Part shown: positions 45,980 through 57,135 of the stretch, piece after piece
Position numbering within the stretch: the first letter of the stretch is position 1
Layout: every line of letters begins with the position of its first letter
Source: Rhabdochlamydiaceae bacterium
Lineage (GTDB): Bacteria; Chlamydiota; Chlamydiia; Chlamydiales; Rhabdochlamydiaceae
DNA length: 64,000 nt
Assembly: GCA_019745395.1 (NCBI GenBank)
Contig: JAIETG010000006.1
Span: forward strand, 62,001 to 126,000
Direction of reading: 5' to 3'
Made by a program: the position numbers and the translations under genes
Notes under the pieces: model-generated
Database searches by the model: none
What the model saw: the letters and a program-made list of their open reading frames with translations, nothing else
Told to the model about the DNA's origin: nothing

Positions 45980-46857
45980 TCACTTGCTTAAACGAATCTC
46001 ACTAAAAAGGCCGGCATGATCGGAAAGAGCATCTTCTTTAAATTTCGTAGCGTCAAATTCTGTGTTCACTACTTTTGTATGTATTGAGTGATCAAATCTC
46101 CTTAGTATCATATTGTGATCCAGATTTAAAGGGCCTGAAATGTTTTTTCTGTAAAACTGGCAAAAAAACCATTGGCTTCCCAAGTTTTTTGCAGGGCTAG
46201 GCAGTGATTCGTATTTAGAGAGTGACATTTCTGCTTATATTCATCTTTTTTATAAAAATAAGGGTTCCAAGTTGATGTATTGTATTTTTGATCATCTAAA
46301 TTGAGCTCTCTTGTTATAATGACACATCGATCAGAAATCTCAGCCATTTTTTTGAGTATAAGATCCATCTGCATTTTTCTTGCGGTTACTTCCTTGACAT
46401 TTGGGAATTGTGGTTTCTTTGAATTTTGCATATGTGAAGTGAAAATTTTTGCAAAGGCTATTCCTTGGCTTTCTATATCAAAAGCATAGACACCTTTGCG
46501 AGTCTTTTTGGTTCTTCTAACCAGCATTTCGTGGGGAAAAGGAATAAATTCAGGACTGCTGATTTTATATTTGCTAGCATCAAAGATCCCCGAAGCAACT
46601 CCAATGGGTTTAGCTCCCATATTGCAATAAAAATGATTGTATCCATTCTTTTCTAGTTCTTGATGCAAAGCAAAAACTGTTTGCACATTGAAAACTTCAT
46701 ACAGGCAAACTATATCTGCATTTTTTCCCCCGCTTAAAGCTTGAGCTTGGAGATTGTACTGTAAAAGTTCGTGGTCATAAAAAAGTGTTTTCTCCTCTAA
46801 TGTTTGGTGTTTTGACTTTAGCTGCGGAGCAGTTGTTGCGGCTGCTTGTGAGAGTTT
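45980..46857 (-). pseudogene. Broken endonuclease/exonuclease/phosphatase family gene (copy B)
   Basis: A paralog of copy A, also dead. The open frame begins without any start codon after a stop at 46858-46860 and reads KNADIVCLYEVFN, SKYKISSPEFIPFPHEML and VTARKMQMDLILKKMAEI. The catalytic GDLNLDD of copy A is RELNLDD here, which loses the conserved Gly-Asp. A frameshift near 46150 then moves the ending (GPLNLDHNMI, LSDHAGLFSEIRLSK) to another frame. The N-terminal signal region of copy A is missing or replaced. Its position upstream of sulfatase copy 2 parallels the link of copy A with sulfatase copy 1. Confidence 0.8.
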
Positions 46858-46984
46858 TTAGAAAAAGAGGAGATTGCGAGGAATATGGAGGTGAAATTTG
46901 TATCCTCATGTCCGAAATAAGTGAAATATTGAGGCTTTAGACGGGTTTTATTAAATCGCGGAGAGAGTTGCGCTCTGCAGTGTA

Positions 46985-47451
46985 AAATAAAAGTTTTGAA
47001 TAATTCTTTTGATTTATTTTTACAAGAGCTTGACTAGTCTGTTCAAAGGAATCTCCGCATGAAAGCATCTTTCTGGACCTTTAATCCACTCTGCTGGCAG
47101 ATACATGTTCCTAGCGATCAAGCACGTTTGTGTCCATGTAGTATACGCCAAATATCTGACAATTATTCAATTTACCAAGACTGCCCGTATACTGCCTTTT
47201 TGTGCAAAAGCGGTAGTGTAACATCTGTTCTGTATCTTCTTGCCCGCTCGCGTTCAGTTCTTTTATTACGCTTCTTTCCATGGCTGCGATTGTTTTCTCC
47301 TTCTCTACCACGGAAAGTCCCTTTAGATAGTTAAGGGCGGGTTCCTCCATGTACTTGGTTATGGTTTGAAAAATTGACTAAATTGATGATGGAATTCTTG
47401 CAGAGCTTTTATTTGATTGGAAATGTCTTGCGTTTTCATTGAAAAATTCAT
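46985..47451 (-). pseudogene. Internally deleted IS701-type transposase remnant
   Basis: On the minus strand an ATG at 47451 or 47439 opens MKTQDISNQIKALQEFHHQF. After a frameshift it continues ALNYLKGLSVVEKEKTIAAM and TEQMLHYRFCTKRQYTGSLGKLNNC split over two lines of homology. After another shift it reads MYLPAEWIKGPERCFHAEIP. This order (Y-L-x-G-L...E-x-K, L-H-Y-R-F, then Q-Y-S-G-T-L-G-K-x-x-N-C-Q, then L-Y-L-P-x-E-W...R) is that of IS701/DDE_5 transposases. The stretch with the first catalytic aspartates between HYRF and QYTG is missing. No terminal repeats were seen. The rest of 46858-47680 holds no gene I can support; 47452-47680 is AT-rich and probably carries the promoter of the next gene. 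Confidence 0.65.
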
Positions 47452-47680
47452 CTTAATCTCTTATTTGCAAGTTGGATAAATTATACGTGAACATTATTTT
47501 AAATTTATGTGTGAAAAATGTTTTTTTTTAATGAGATTTTGTCAAGTTGCTTTGCTTGAATGAGTGTGACTATGAATTCACGTCAAAAATTGCATTTGCA
47601 CTTTTTGGATTAGAAGTTGTGTATTGTTGATTATTTCTGTTGATCTTTTTTTAGTAAATAAATATGAGTGAAATTAGGAT

Positions 47681-49075
47681 TTGTGTAATATTGAGGTTGT
47701 TTTGCGAGCATGTATAGTATTAATTTCTTGTTTGTGGTTAGGAGTAATTGTATCAAACTCTAACCACGATGCGAAGCTTCCAATGGGGTTGGTCTTTTCT
47801 AAGACGTATGCAAATATATTGTCAGAAAAATCCAGCCAAATTATATCAAATGAAAGGTTAAACCTTTATTCTAAAAAATCTGGGAAAAGTAATAAAAAAA
47901 TACTAATCCTTTCCAGTCATGGGGGGTATGGGCACAAGGCAGCTTGCGCTACGTTGCAACAAATATTACCAGAAAACTATACTGTTACGATTGTTTATCC
48001 AATTAAAGAACTCATGATTTGTGGAGTTCCTAGCGGAGAAGAGCTTTTTAATATATGTCTTAAATATGGCTGGTACCGACCGGTTAATTTTTTTACTAAA
48101 TATATAGTTCCCACCATTTTTCGAAAACGTTATGAAAAAATCGAAAAGATCATAGCTTCCCATATTGAAAAGGAAAATGCGGATATTGTCATTTCTCTTA
48201 TTCCTTTTGTTAATTTCTCTGGGGCTAATGCTGCTCGAAAAAATAATATTCCATATTTATTAATTGCTACAGATACTGATTTGGTTAATTGGATCTATGA
48301 TTTAGAAAAATTTTCTCATCCCTCTTTTGAAGTTGTAATAGGAACAGGGCTTCCTTTGGCAAAAGATTTGCTTTTAAGTAAAAATGTATCTTCTAGGAAA
48401 ATTCATTCCATTGGCCTTCCTCTTCGTTCTGATTTTTTTGAGAAAAAAAATCAGAGAAAAATTCGCAAGCAATTTAATCTTTATAATAAGCCAACAGTTT
48501 TAATTATGATGGGGGGAAATGGTTCGAATTTAGCTTATCAATATGCTAGTACTCTTGCTAAAGAAAATTTATCTATTCAGATAATTGTTATCTCCGGAAA
48601 AAATTCAGATCTTTTACAAAAAGTCAAAGGGATTGTTCCTCATCCTTCTAATGCGATTTGTGCGGTAGGATTCACGGACAGAGTATCTGATCTTATGGCG
48701 GTTTCTGATCTTTTAATTTCCAAGCCGGGCCCTGGAACTATTGCAGAGGCAATTCAAATGAAATTGCCAGTTCTTGTGGATGATAGTTCTTCGAGTCTTC
48801 ATTGGGAAAAAATTAATCAGGAGATCGTTTCTTGTTATTCCATTGGAGAGGTTGCTAAACAAGGCGATGATTTTTACTATCAGGTAAAAAAATATTTATA
48901 TGACAAGCGGGTTAGACGTGAAGTGAAAAATAATTTTCAATCCATTCCTGTAAATATGTTTCGCAGTAAAGTTAATAAAATCATCTCAGACCTGCTAGAA
49001 AATCGCAATTGCGACACTGTTAAATACAAGGAATCCTATTCCAGTGCTAAAGAAGAAAGTCGAAGGTCTTTCTAG
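47681..49075 (+). CDS. MGDG synthase / MurG-like (GT28) glycosyltransferase
   Basis: A 464-residue GT-B fold enzyme. An N-terminal apolar segment (VLRACIVLISCLWLGVIVS) may anchor it. The first Rossmann half starts ILILSSHGGYGHKAACATL, very like the SxGxGHxxAA motif of monogalactosyldiacylglycerol synthases and processive lipid glucosyltransferases. The second half has VLIMMGGNGSN and ISKPGPGTIAEAIQMKLPVL, the UDP-sugar site of GT28. It probably adds galactose or glucose to diacylglycerol, giving a membrane glycolipid. The start is a TTG with AGGA five bases upstream; a later start is possible. MurG itself is less likely, given the SSHGGYGHK motif and the N-terminal segment. Confidence 0.8.
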   Translation: MCNIEVVLRACIVLISCLWLGVIVSNSNHDAKLPMGLVFSKTYANILSEKSSQIISNERLNLYSKKSGKSNKKILILSSHGGYGHKAACATLQQILPENYTVTIVYPIKELMICGVPSGEELFNICLKYGWYRPVNFFTKYIVPTIFRKRYEKIEKIIASHIEKENADIVISLIPFVNFSGANAARKNNIPYLLIATDTDLVNWIYDLEKFSHPSFEVVIGTGLPLAKDLLLSKNVSSRKIHSIGLPLRSDFFEKKNQRKIRKQFNLYNKPTVLIMMGGNGSNLAYQYASTLAKENLSIQIIVISGKNSDLLQKVKGIVPHPSNAICAVGFTDRVSDLMAVSDLLISKPGPGTIAEAIQMKLPVLVDDSSSSLHWEKINQEIVSCYSIGEVAKQGDDFYYQVKKYLYDKRVRREVKNNFQSIPVNMFRSKVNKIISDLLENRNCDTVKYKESYSSAKEESRRSF

Positions 49076-49240
49076 ACTTCAATGGTAACGGCTTTGGTAG
49101 GGGCTTCAAATAAATGGCGCTCTATGCGTTCATATCTATTTTTTTTTTGGATTAATAATACTAGAAAGCTCTTCCAGATTAGACAAAAAATGTAAAATTC
49201 ATAGAATGTAGCTACAGAACTCTTCACCAGGAAAATATTT

Positions 49241-51600
<2,360 letters not shown>

Positions 51601-51609
51601 TTAAGAAGT

Positions 51610-52725
51610 TTAACGATTTCGATGCTCTTCCCGAACGGTTTCGATCAGTGCAGAGTATGAAGCAAATCTTACAAAAGAAATCTTATTTTCTTCTACTGCT
51701 TGTTTTACAGCGCAATCTTGTTCTGTTTGATGTGAGCACCCAATGAATCGGCATTGCGAAGAGAGTTCAGAAATTTCTGCGAAGTAGTGTTGAATTTCAG
51801 ATTCCTCTAAATCCCATAGTCCAAAGCTTTTGATTCCAGGTGTATCAATGCAAAATCCCCCATTAGGCAAAGGGATGAGTTGTGTTGTCGTAGTTGTATG
51901 AGACCCTTTGAATGTTTTGAAAACAACGCCTCCAGTTTTTAAATCCATTCCTGTCATGGTATTGATTAAGGAGCTTTTCCCAACTCCCGATTGGCCAGAG
52001 AAAACAGATGACTTATTTTGCATGAGTTTTTTGAGCTCATCCACCCCTTGACCAGTTTTTATACTGATCATTATGAAGGGAATAGAAAGCGCTCGGTAAG
52101 CTTCTTGACATTCTAAAAGAAGCGCATGTTCTTCTGTGTCTTCTTGCAAGAGGTCGATTTTGTTGATCACAATTACAGGATCCATCTTACCTTTTTGAGC
52201 TGCGATGATATAACGGTCTATTAAAAAGGGTTTTAAAGGAGGGTAGTGGATAGAAGATGTTATGATTACTTGATCGATGTTGACAGCGATGAGCTGCTGT
52301 TTTCTTCGGTGTAGGTTATCTGCTCTAGATAGAATAGACTTGCGGGGTTCTATATGAACGATAAGGCCTTCTTCTTCACCTCGGAGTTGAAATTGTACAA
52401 AATCTCCTACAGCAACAAGATTTTTAAAATTGCTCTTTTCTTTTTTTAATGTGCCTTTGAGGGAGCAACGGTACAATTTTTCCTGATATTCTACTTGAAC
52501 CCCTTCGGGATGAATGGATAAAACACGCCCTACAGGGGGTTTTGGTAGTTCTGATTCTGAATCTGTAGGGACAAGAGCGTTTTTCTTGAGTTGGTCCTGA
52601 TCTGTTTTTTTATATTTTGAGCGATCTCCTTCAGTGATCCTTTTTCGCTCTTTACGGGAGAATTTTTGTTCCCCTTCATGAAATTCTTCTTCATAGCGTA
52701 AAATATCGTCGTATTTAGGACTCAC
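51610..52725 (-). CDS. rsgA: Ribosome small-subunit maturation GTPase RsgA
   Basis: A circularly permuted GTPase that checks late 30S assembly. In the 371 residues the motif order is G4 NKID (188-191), then G1 GQSGVGKSS (244-252), then G3 DTPG (294-297). An OB-fold lies before it (about 65-130) and a zinc knuckle (Cys325, Cys330, His332, Cys338) after it. A basic, charged N-terminal extension of about 60 residues (with FSRKERKRITEGDRSKYKK) is longer than usual and may bind rRNA. The gene overlaps the SpoU methyltransferase by 11 bases, which fits a shared ribosome-maturation operon that continues to eno. Confidence 0.95.
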   Translation of the reverse strand: MSPKYDDILRYEEEFHEGEQKFSRKERKRITEGDRSKYKKTDQDQLKKNALVPTDSESELPKPPVGRVLSIHPEGVQVEYQEKLYRCSLKGTLKKEKSNFKNLVAVGDFVQFQLRGEEEGLIVHIEPRKSILSRADNLHRRKQQLIAVNIDQVIITSSIHYPPLKPFLIDRYIIAAQKGKMDPVIVINKIDLLQEDTEEHALLLECQEAYRALSIPFIMISIKTGQGVDELKKLMQNKSSVFSGQSGVGKSSLINTMTGMDLKTGGVVFKTFKGSHTTTTTQLIPLPNGGFCIDTPGIKSFGLWDLEESEIQHYFAEISELSSQCRFIGCSHQTEQDCAVKQAVEENKISFVRFASYSALIETVREEHRNR

Positions 52726-53467
52726 GTGATTGCCTCAGTTCATATAGTAAGATAGCGCCAGCTGAAGCCACATTCAAAGATTCCATCTGCTGGATGGGGA
52801 TGGTGACTTTGAAAAAAGAATTTTTTGCATCTTCTCGAGCTCCCTGAGATTCTCTGCTTAAAAGAAGGGCTACAGGCAATGAGCACTTTGTTTGATTGAT
52901 TTTTCTTCCCTCAATATCTGCTACAAGAACTTGAAAGGAGTTTTTATTGGCCATTTCTATAAAGGACTCCCAGCTTCCTTGGGCTAGCGGTAGCCTAAAG
53001 GTAGCTCCTTTGGCAGCTCTTAACGCTTTTTCATTGAATGGGTCACAGGTGTTGTCTAAGAGATAAGCCCCGCTCCATCCTAAAGCTAAAGCTGAACGTA
53101 AAAGAGTTCCTACATTGCCGGGATCTGCTACTCCATCTAGAACAAGAAGATAGGAGGCTGAAGAAAGGTCTTGAAAAGAGGGGAGAGGAACAACAGCAGC
53201 TATTGGTTCTGGATGTATGGTTCCTGTAATTTTTTTTAAAATTTCATAAGTTACGAATATAGTTTCTCGAGCAGGAAAAGAAAAAGAAGATCCTTCTTGA
53301 AGAATGAGCGTATCTATAGCAGCGGGAGAAGCGGCAAATTCCTGGACCATTTTGACTCCTGAAAGCAAAACTTTTTTTTCTTGCTTACGAAAAGATTTGT
53401 CCAAACGAAGAGAAACTAAATATTTTATAAAAGGGTGTTGCAGGCTGAGCAGTGTTTTTGGTACCAT
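52715..53467 (-). CDS. SpoU/TrmH family RNA 2'-O-methyltransferase
   Basis: A knotted SPOUT methyltransferase for 2'-O-ribose methylation of rRNA or tRNA. I placed the start at the Met giving MVPKTLLSLQHP (250 residues), with AAGGA just upstream, because the longer form starting at 53530 would run into the divergent gene. The family motifs are DGVADPGNVGTLLRSALALG (motif 1), VALLLSRESQGA (motif 2, usually G-x-E-x-x-G) and SLNVASAGAILLYEL (motif 3). The N-terminal half is the small L30e-like RNA-binding domain. The replacement of Gly-Asn/Ser-Glu by SRE in motif 2 is slight. The target nucleotide is unknown. Confidence 0.9.
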   Translation of the reverse strand: MVPKTLLSLQHPFIKYLVSLRLDKSFRKQEKKVLLSGVKMVQEFAASPAAIDTLILQEGSSFSFPARETIFVTYEILKKITGTIHPEPIAAVVPLPSFQDLSSASYLLVLDGVADPGNVGTLLRSALALGWSGAYLLDNTCDPFNEKALRAAKGATFRLPLAQGSWESFIEMANKNSFQVLVADIEGRKINQTKCSLPVALLLSRESQGAREDAKNSFFKVTIPIQQMESLNVASAGAILLYELRQSRES

Positions 53468-53506
53468 TTTCCTTGGTTTTTTAGAAAGCAGAGGTTGCCG
53501 GAAATC

Positions 53507-54463
53507 ATGGCACAAAAAAGCTTTCTTCACAAGCTAGAGGAAAAGATGGAAAAAAAGAAGAAAGGCTCTGAATGGAAACTAGTAGCTATTTTTATAGCTC
53601 CTTTGATTTTGCTCACGATGGGGCTTTTCTGTATGAAAAGCTCGCTGCCTTTTCGAGTGGAAGAAATTCGCCCTACACGTAACTTTTCTTTTCAAGTAGC
53701 GCAAACGCTTTCTCAAGAAGAATTAGAGAGATTTCGAGCAGTTTTTTCACAACCATTTACGTATTCAAGAGAAGGGGATCAGTTTTACGTTTTTGCCTCT
53801 CAAAAGGGGGACTATCTTCTTACTTTTTTTAAAATGAGAAAATTGACTCCCAAATATTGGCTTAATTACATTCCTTTTCCTTGGTTAGAGCAACAAAGAC
53901 TTAATAAAATTGGGCACAGAGAACGAGCAAGACAGGAACTTTTTGGAAGTTTTAAAACAGCTTTTGAGGAATTTCGTCATCAGACAGGACTACTTGTTGT
54001 TCATCTTTTTGGGACAAATTGGTTTAAATCTAAAGTACATCTCATTGATCAGGAAGGCTCTTCTCATTGGGTGTCTTTAGATAGAGTGCCTTTTATACTG
54101 CAGAAAAAACCTATGCCATTTTCTCAGCACATAGAGCATTTGCTAGAGCAGGGGAAAAATAAAGAAGCTGTGAGCTCTTTGTTGTTTATTTTAGATCTTG
54201 TAAAAGATCGATGTCAGAGGGGGCTTGCCGATCAAGATAGTTTTTTAGAGTGTGATTATGGCTTTATTGGTAATAATCCAGTATTTATTGATGTTGGCCA
54301 AATGGTTCCAGATGATTCTTTAAAAACATCTTTAAATACTCTTCGGGAAGTGTTCAAAGTTAGTCAAAAAATTACTGCGTGGTTGGAAGAAAGTCATCCG
54401 TCTCTTGTAAAGGAATTTCAAAAAGAAGCGAACGATCTGCTTTCTCTTTTAGAAGAATTGTAG
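53507..54463 (+). CDS. Single-pass membrane protein, function unknown
   Basis: A 318-residue product; the start gives MAQKSFLHKLEEKMEKKKK, with GGA seven bases upstream. One membrane helix (LVAIFIAPLILLTMGLFCM, about 25-43) follows a basic N-terminus, so the remaining 270 residues should be outside. They are well folded by pattern: QEELERFRAVFSQPFTYS, YLLTFFKMRKLTP, and later DYGFIGNNPVFIDVGQM with an acidic motif. The last segment resembles the metal-binding end of kinase-like folds (GxNPxFIDxG), but the other kinase motifs are not evident. It is divergent from the SpoU gene, with 39 bases between them. Confidence 0.7.
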   Translation: MAQKSFLHKLEEKMEKKKKGSEWKLVAIFIAPLILLTMGLFCMKSSLPFRVEEIRPTRNFSFQVAQTLSQEELERFRAVFSQPFTYSREGDQFYVFASQKGDYLLTFFKMRKLTPKYWLNYIPFPWLEQQRLNKIGHRERARQELFGSFKTAFEEFRHQTGLLVVHLFGTNWFKSKVHLIDQEGSSHWVSLDRVPFILQKKPMPFSQHIEHLLEQGKNKEAVSSLLFILDLVKDRCQRGLADQDSFLECDYGFIGNNPVFIDVGQMVPDDSLKTSLNTLREVFKVSQKITAWLEESHPSLVKEFQKEANDLLSLLEEL

Positions 54464-54472
54464 TGAATGTTT

Positions 54473-55717
54473 TTATAACCATTCTTCGTCAGTGAAGTCG
54501 TTAAATAAGCTGATGTCATCATGTGCATCTTGATTGGAACTATCAGCAAGCGTCGAATATCCTGTCTTAGGGGGGATTGGTTCATTGAAAGGATTCGTCG
54601 TATCAAAAGATAGATCTTCTACTGTTAAGCGATCTTTAGGAATTGAAAATTTGGAATTGGGTTGAGTCTGATGAACTCTAAGTTCTTTATTCAAATGCTC
54701 CAAATCTTTTTGAAATGTTTGACGGAAATCTTCGTGGATTTCAATCCTTTTTTGCATTTTTTGAAGCTCGTTTTCTAGACTCAATATGTCGATTGTTAAA
54801 GCTTCTGGGAAGTTTGTTTGTATAAAACTAAAAAAATGGCAAAGATTTTGATAATCTGTTCTGTCAGTATATTCTTGAAAAACAATTTCCTGTATCTCTC
54901 CTTGAGCAATGCGTTTTCGTATTTTTTCTGCAGTGACTAAGCAGAGGTCGAAGCTTTGTAGATCGGTATAATCTGTAGGCGTATGATTTCTAGAAAAATT
55001 AGGGGATTCTAGGGAGGAACTCGAAGAAGTAGTAGAAGACCCTGATGTCCTGAGTGGTGCCCCTGAAATTTTTGCTATAAGGGTTTCTATAGGGGGGATT
55101 TGGGTAAGTGGAGTTTCTTCAAGCGATGACGAATAGGTATAGGAAGTTGTCGATGAGTTTTTTTTTGATCTTTTTTGTATAGAGGAAGGCTCGTCTTTTT
55201 TTCTTTTTTTAATAACACGGTGAACAGATTCAGTCTCTGCAGAACCCTGCGAAATGGATTCATTTGCGGCTTGTAAGCATCTTGCTTTGATTGCCTTTCC
55301 TTCTAAGTTGTCCTGGAAAAAATTTTTAATAGAATTTGCTGGATAGTAGAGTATTTCAAGTCCATGATCTCTGCAAAACTCTTCAGCAATAAAGCTCCAT
55401 TCATTGATATATTTAGAGAAATAGGTTCCCATGATTTCGTAATGTTGGGGTTGAACGCTTGGGGCAATGATATTGCCACATAATCGCTCTTTCCACACTC
55501 TGCGTACTTGTTCTATGGTTTTAAAAATCCCTAGTTCTGCTAATTTATCTGTGATTACCTGAAATTTTTCAGGAGCGCCTTGCTGACATGGACTTTGGTA
55601 TAAATCTGGAATGGCCAGAGCGATGAACTTTACAGCGTCCTCTTCGGTTTTATTCCAGGGACTTAAAGAGCGCACTTTCCTTGTAGGTTCATTTCTGAGA
55701 TGTTGATTAGTTATCAT
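54473..55717 (-). CDS. Myb/SANT-like repeat protein with nuclear-localisation-like cluster, candidate host-nucleus effector
   Basis: A 414-residue protein with no signal peptide. Residues 19-80 read like a Myb repeat: SPWNKTEEDAVKFIALAIP, then FQVITDKLAELGIFKTIEQ, then VRRVWKERLCGN (key aromatics Trp21, Phe52, Trp75). Residues about 92-140 look like a second repeat, with NEWSFIAEEF (Trp107) and PANSIKNFFQDNL (Phe133), close to the D-N-A-I-K-N-x-W end of repeat R3 in R2R3-Myb factors. Then come two basic clusters, KKRKK (170-174) and QKRSKK (181-186), a Ser/Thr-rich linker (188-240), a coiled coil (about 311-350) and an acidic tail (FNDFTDEEWL). This is the design of a eukaryotic transcription factor. 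That it is secreted is inference. Confidence 0.7.
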   Translation of the reverse strand: MITNQHLRNEPTRKVRSLSPWNKTEEDAVKFIALAIPDLYQSPCQQGAPEKFQVITDKLAELGIFKTIEQVRRVWKERLCGNIIAPSVQPQHYEIMGTYFSKYINEWSFIAEEFCRDHGLEILYYPANSIKNFFQDNLEGKAIKARCLQAANESISQGSAETESVHRVIKKRKKDEPSSIQKRSKKNSSTTSYTYSSSLEETPLTQIPPIETLIAKISGAPLRTSGSSTTSSSSSLESPNFSRNHTPTDYTDLQSFDLCLVTAEKIRKRIAQGEIQEIVFQEYTDRTDYQNLCHFFSFIQTNFPEALTIDILSLENELQKMQKRIEIHEDFRQTFQKDLEHLNKELRVHQTQPNSKFSIPKDRLTVEDLSFDTTNPFNEPIPPKTGYSTLADSSNQDAHDDISLFNDFTDEEWL

Positions 55718-55811
55718 TTTAATTTCGTTTTTATTAAATAATTAATATTTATTATACGTAATTATTTGATATATATCAACATTTTGTTTTGTTGGTGTAA
55801 TCTGTTTGTTT

Positions 55812-57044
55812 TTATGGGTTTTTGTAAAATTCTTTAAGTTTTTCTAAAACTATGGACTTTTCATGCAGGTCTTCATTAATAGCGATTTTTTCAGCTTCTT
55901 TGAGCAGTTTCCCCATTTGAACTCCTGGAGAGATCCCTTCTTTGAGTAGATCTTCCGCTCGAATTAGGGGGCTTTTTGTCTGAATGCGGATTATATGACG
56001 GGATAGCTCCTCTTTTTTTTGTGCATGGAAGTGTAAAAATGGCGGGGAATCGGCTTGCTCAAAATTTGCAATCTCAAGAGCTAGAGAGCTAGAGGGATGG
56101 GCATAAAAATGAGCCCATTCAACGGGCTCGACATTGCTTTGCCACTCTAAAGGCATGTGCAGTAGACTTTGGGATGAATGTAGAAATGACACAAGATCTT
56201 TTTCTAACTTACTGGTTTTTAAATACTCGCAAAGCTGCAAAGATTCTGTCAAAGAGGCTCTTGGGAATAAAAAAAGCAATTTCGCAATCAGAGGTGAGGA
56301 AAGTGGTAGTTTAGAAAGAGGGATTAAGCGCCTTTGCAGTTCACTAATTTCTAGGGTTTTTAAGCTTGGGAAAATGACGGGAAGGAGAGTGAGTTTATAA
56401 AGGGAGAGTATTCCTTCTGCGAAACGGGGGGATTTGGCCATTTTTTGAAATTCTTGCCAAATGCGCTCGATAGCAACGGAGGGGAATAGACTTTGAGCAT
56501 GAGAGATGATCGCTTGCTCTGTGTCGCATTCAATGGGGAATCCAAATCTGGTTGAATATCTAATAGCGCGCATCATGCGAAGTCTATCTTCTAAAAAACG
56601 ATGGTGTGGGTCGCCGATTGCTCGAACAATTCCTTTTTCTATGTCCTTTTGTCCATTCACGAAATCCCAGAGTTTTTCTTGAATTGGATCAAAAAAGAGT
56701 CCATTGATGGTAAAATCTCTTCTTTGTGCATCTTCTTCGGCAGTTGCAGATTCGATGGATGTGGGACGTCTTCCGTCAATGTATTCTTTTTCTTTGCGAA
56801 AGGTTGCAACTTCAAAAGAGTGCCCCTCTTCTACAACGATGAGGATTCCAAAAGCAATTCCAACTGGGATAGTGTGAGAGAAAATCTGAGCGATTTCTTC
56901 TACCGAAGCGCTGGTTGCGATGTCGATATCATCCGAGGGTACTTGCAAAAGGAAATCTCGTACCCATCCTCCTGCAAAGTAAGCGATATGTCCTGCTTTT
57001 TGCAGTCTGTCTACAATTCTGGTGGCAATAGGTCTCGTTGGCAT
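55812..57044 (-). CDS. CCA tRNA nucleotidyltransferase / poly(A) polymerase family protein
   Basis: A class II nucleotidyltransferase that adds CCA to tRNA 3' ends or poly(A) to RNAs. The 410 residues start with GGWVRDFLL and the metal-binding Asp39 and Asp41 of SDDIDIATSA. The RRDFTINGLFFDP motif, the neck motif FLEDRLRMMRAIRYSTRFGF and a helical body follow. Distinguishing CCA-adding from poly(A)-adding enzymes by sequence is unreliable. In a genome where CCA is not encoded in tRNA-Arg, at least one CCA enzyme is needed, and this is a candidate. It is divergent from mutL. Confidence 0.9.
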   Translation of the reverse strand: MPTRPIATRIVDRLQKAGHIAYFAGGWVRDFLLQVPSDDIDIATSASVEEIAQIFSHTIPVGIAFGILIVVEEGHSFEVATFRKEKEYIDGRRPTSIESATAEEDAQRRDFTINGLFFDPIQEKLWDFVNGQKDIEKGIVRAIGDPHHRFLEDRLRMMRAIRYSTRFGFPIECDTEQAIISHAQSLFPSVAIERIWQEFQKMAKSPRFAEGILSLYKLTLLPVIFPSLKTLEISELQRRLIPLSKLPLSSPLIAKLLFLFPRASLTESLQLCEYLKTSKLEKDLVSFLHSSQSLLHMPLEWQSNVEPVEWAHFYAHPSSSLALEIANFEQADSPPFLHFHAQKKEELSRHIIRIQTKSPLIRAEDLLKEGISPGVQMGKLLKEAEKIAINEDLHEKSIVLEKLKEFYKNP

Positions 57045-57135
57045 GAGGATGTCCTTTTAATATTAGAATATCGGAAATATTTGAGATGAGCAATTCTTTC
57101 TTTTCCGTTATGCTGATCTAAAAAAGGATTTTTGT

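Noticed and set aside
47059-47334. A 91-codon plus-strand frame
   Set aside because: It is antisense to the IS701-type remnant, whose minus-strand reading matches transposase motifs.
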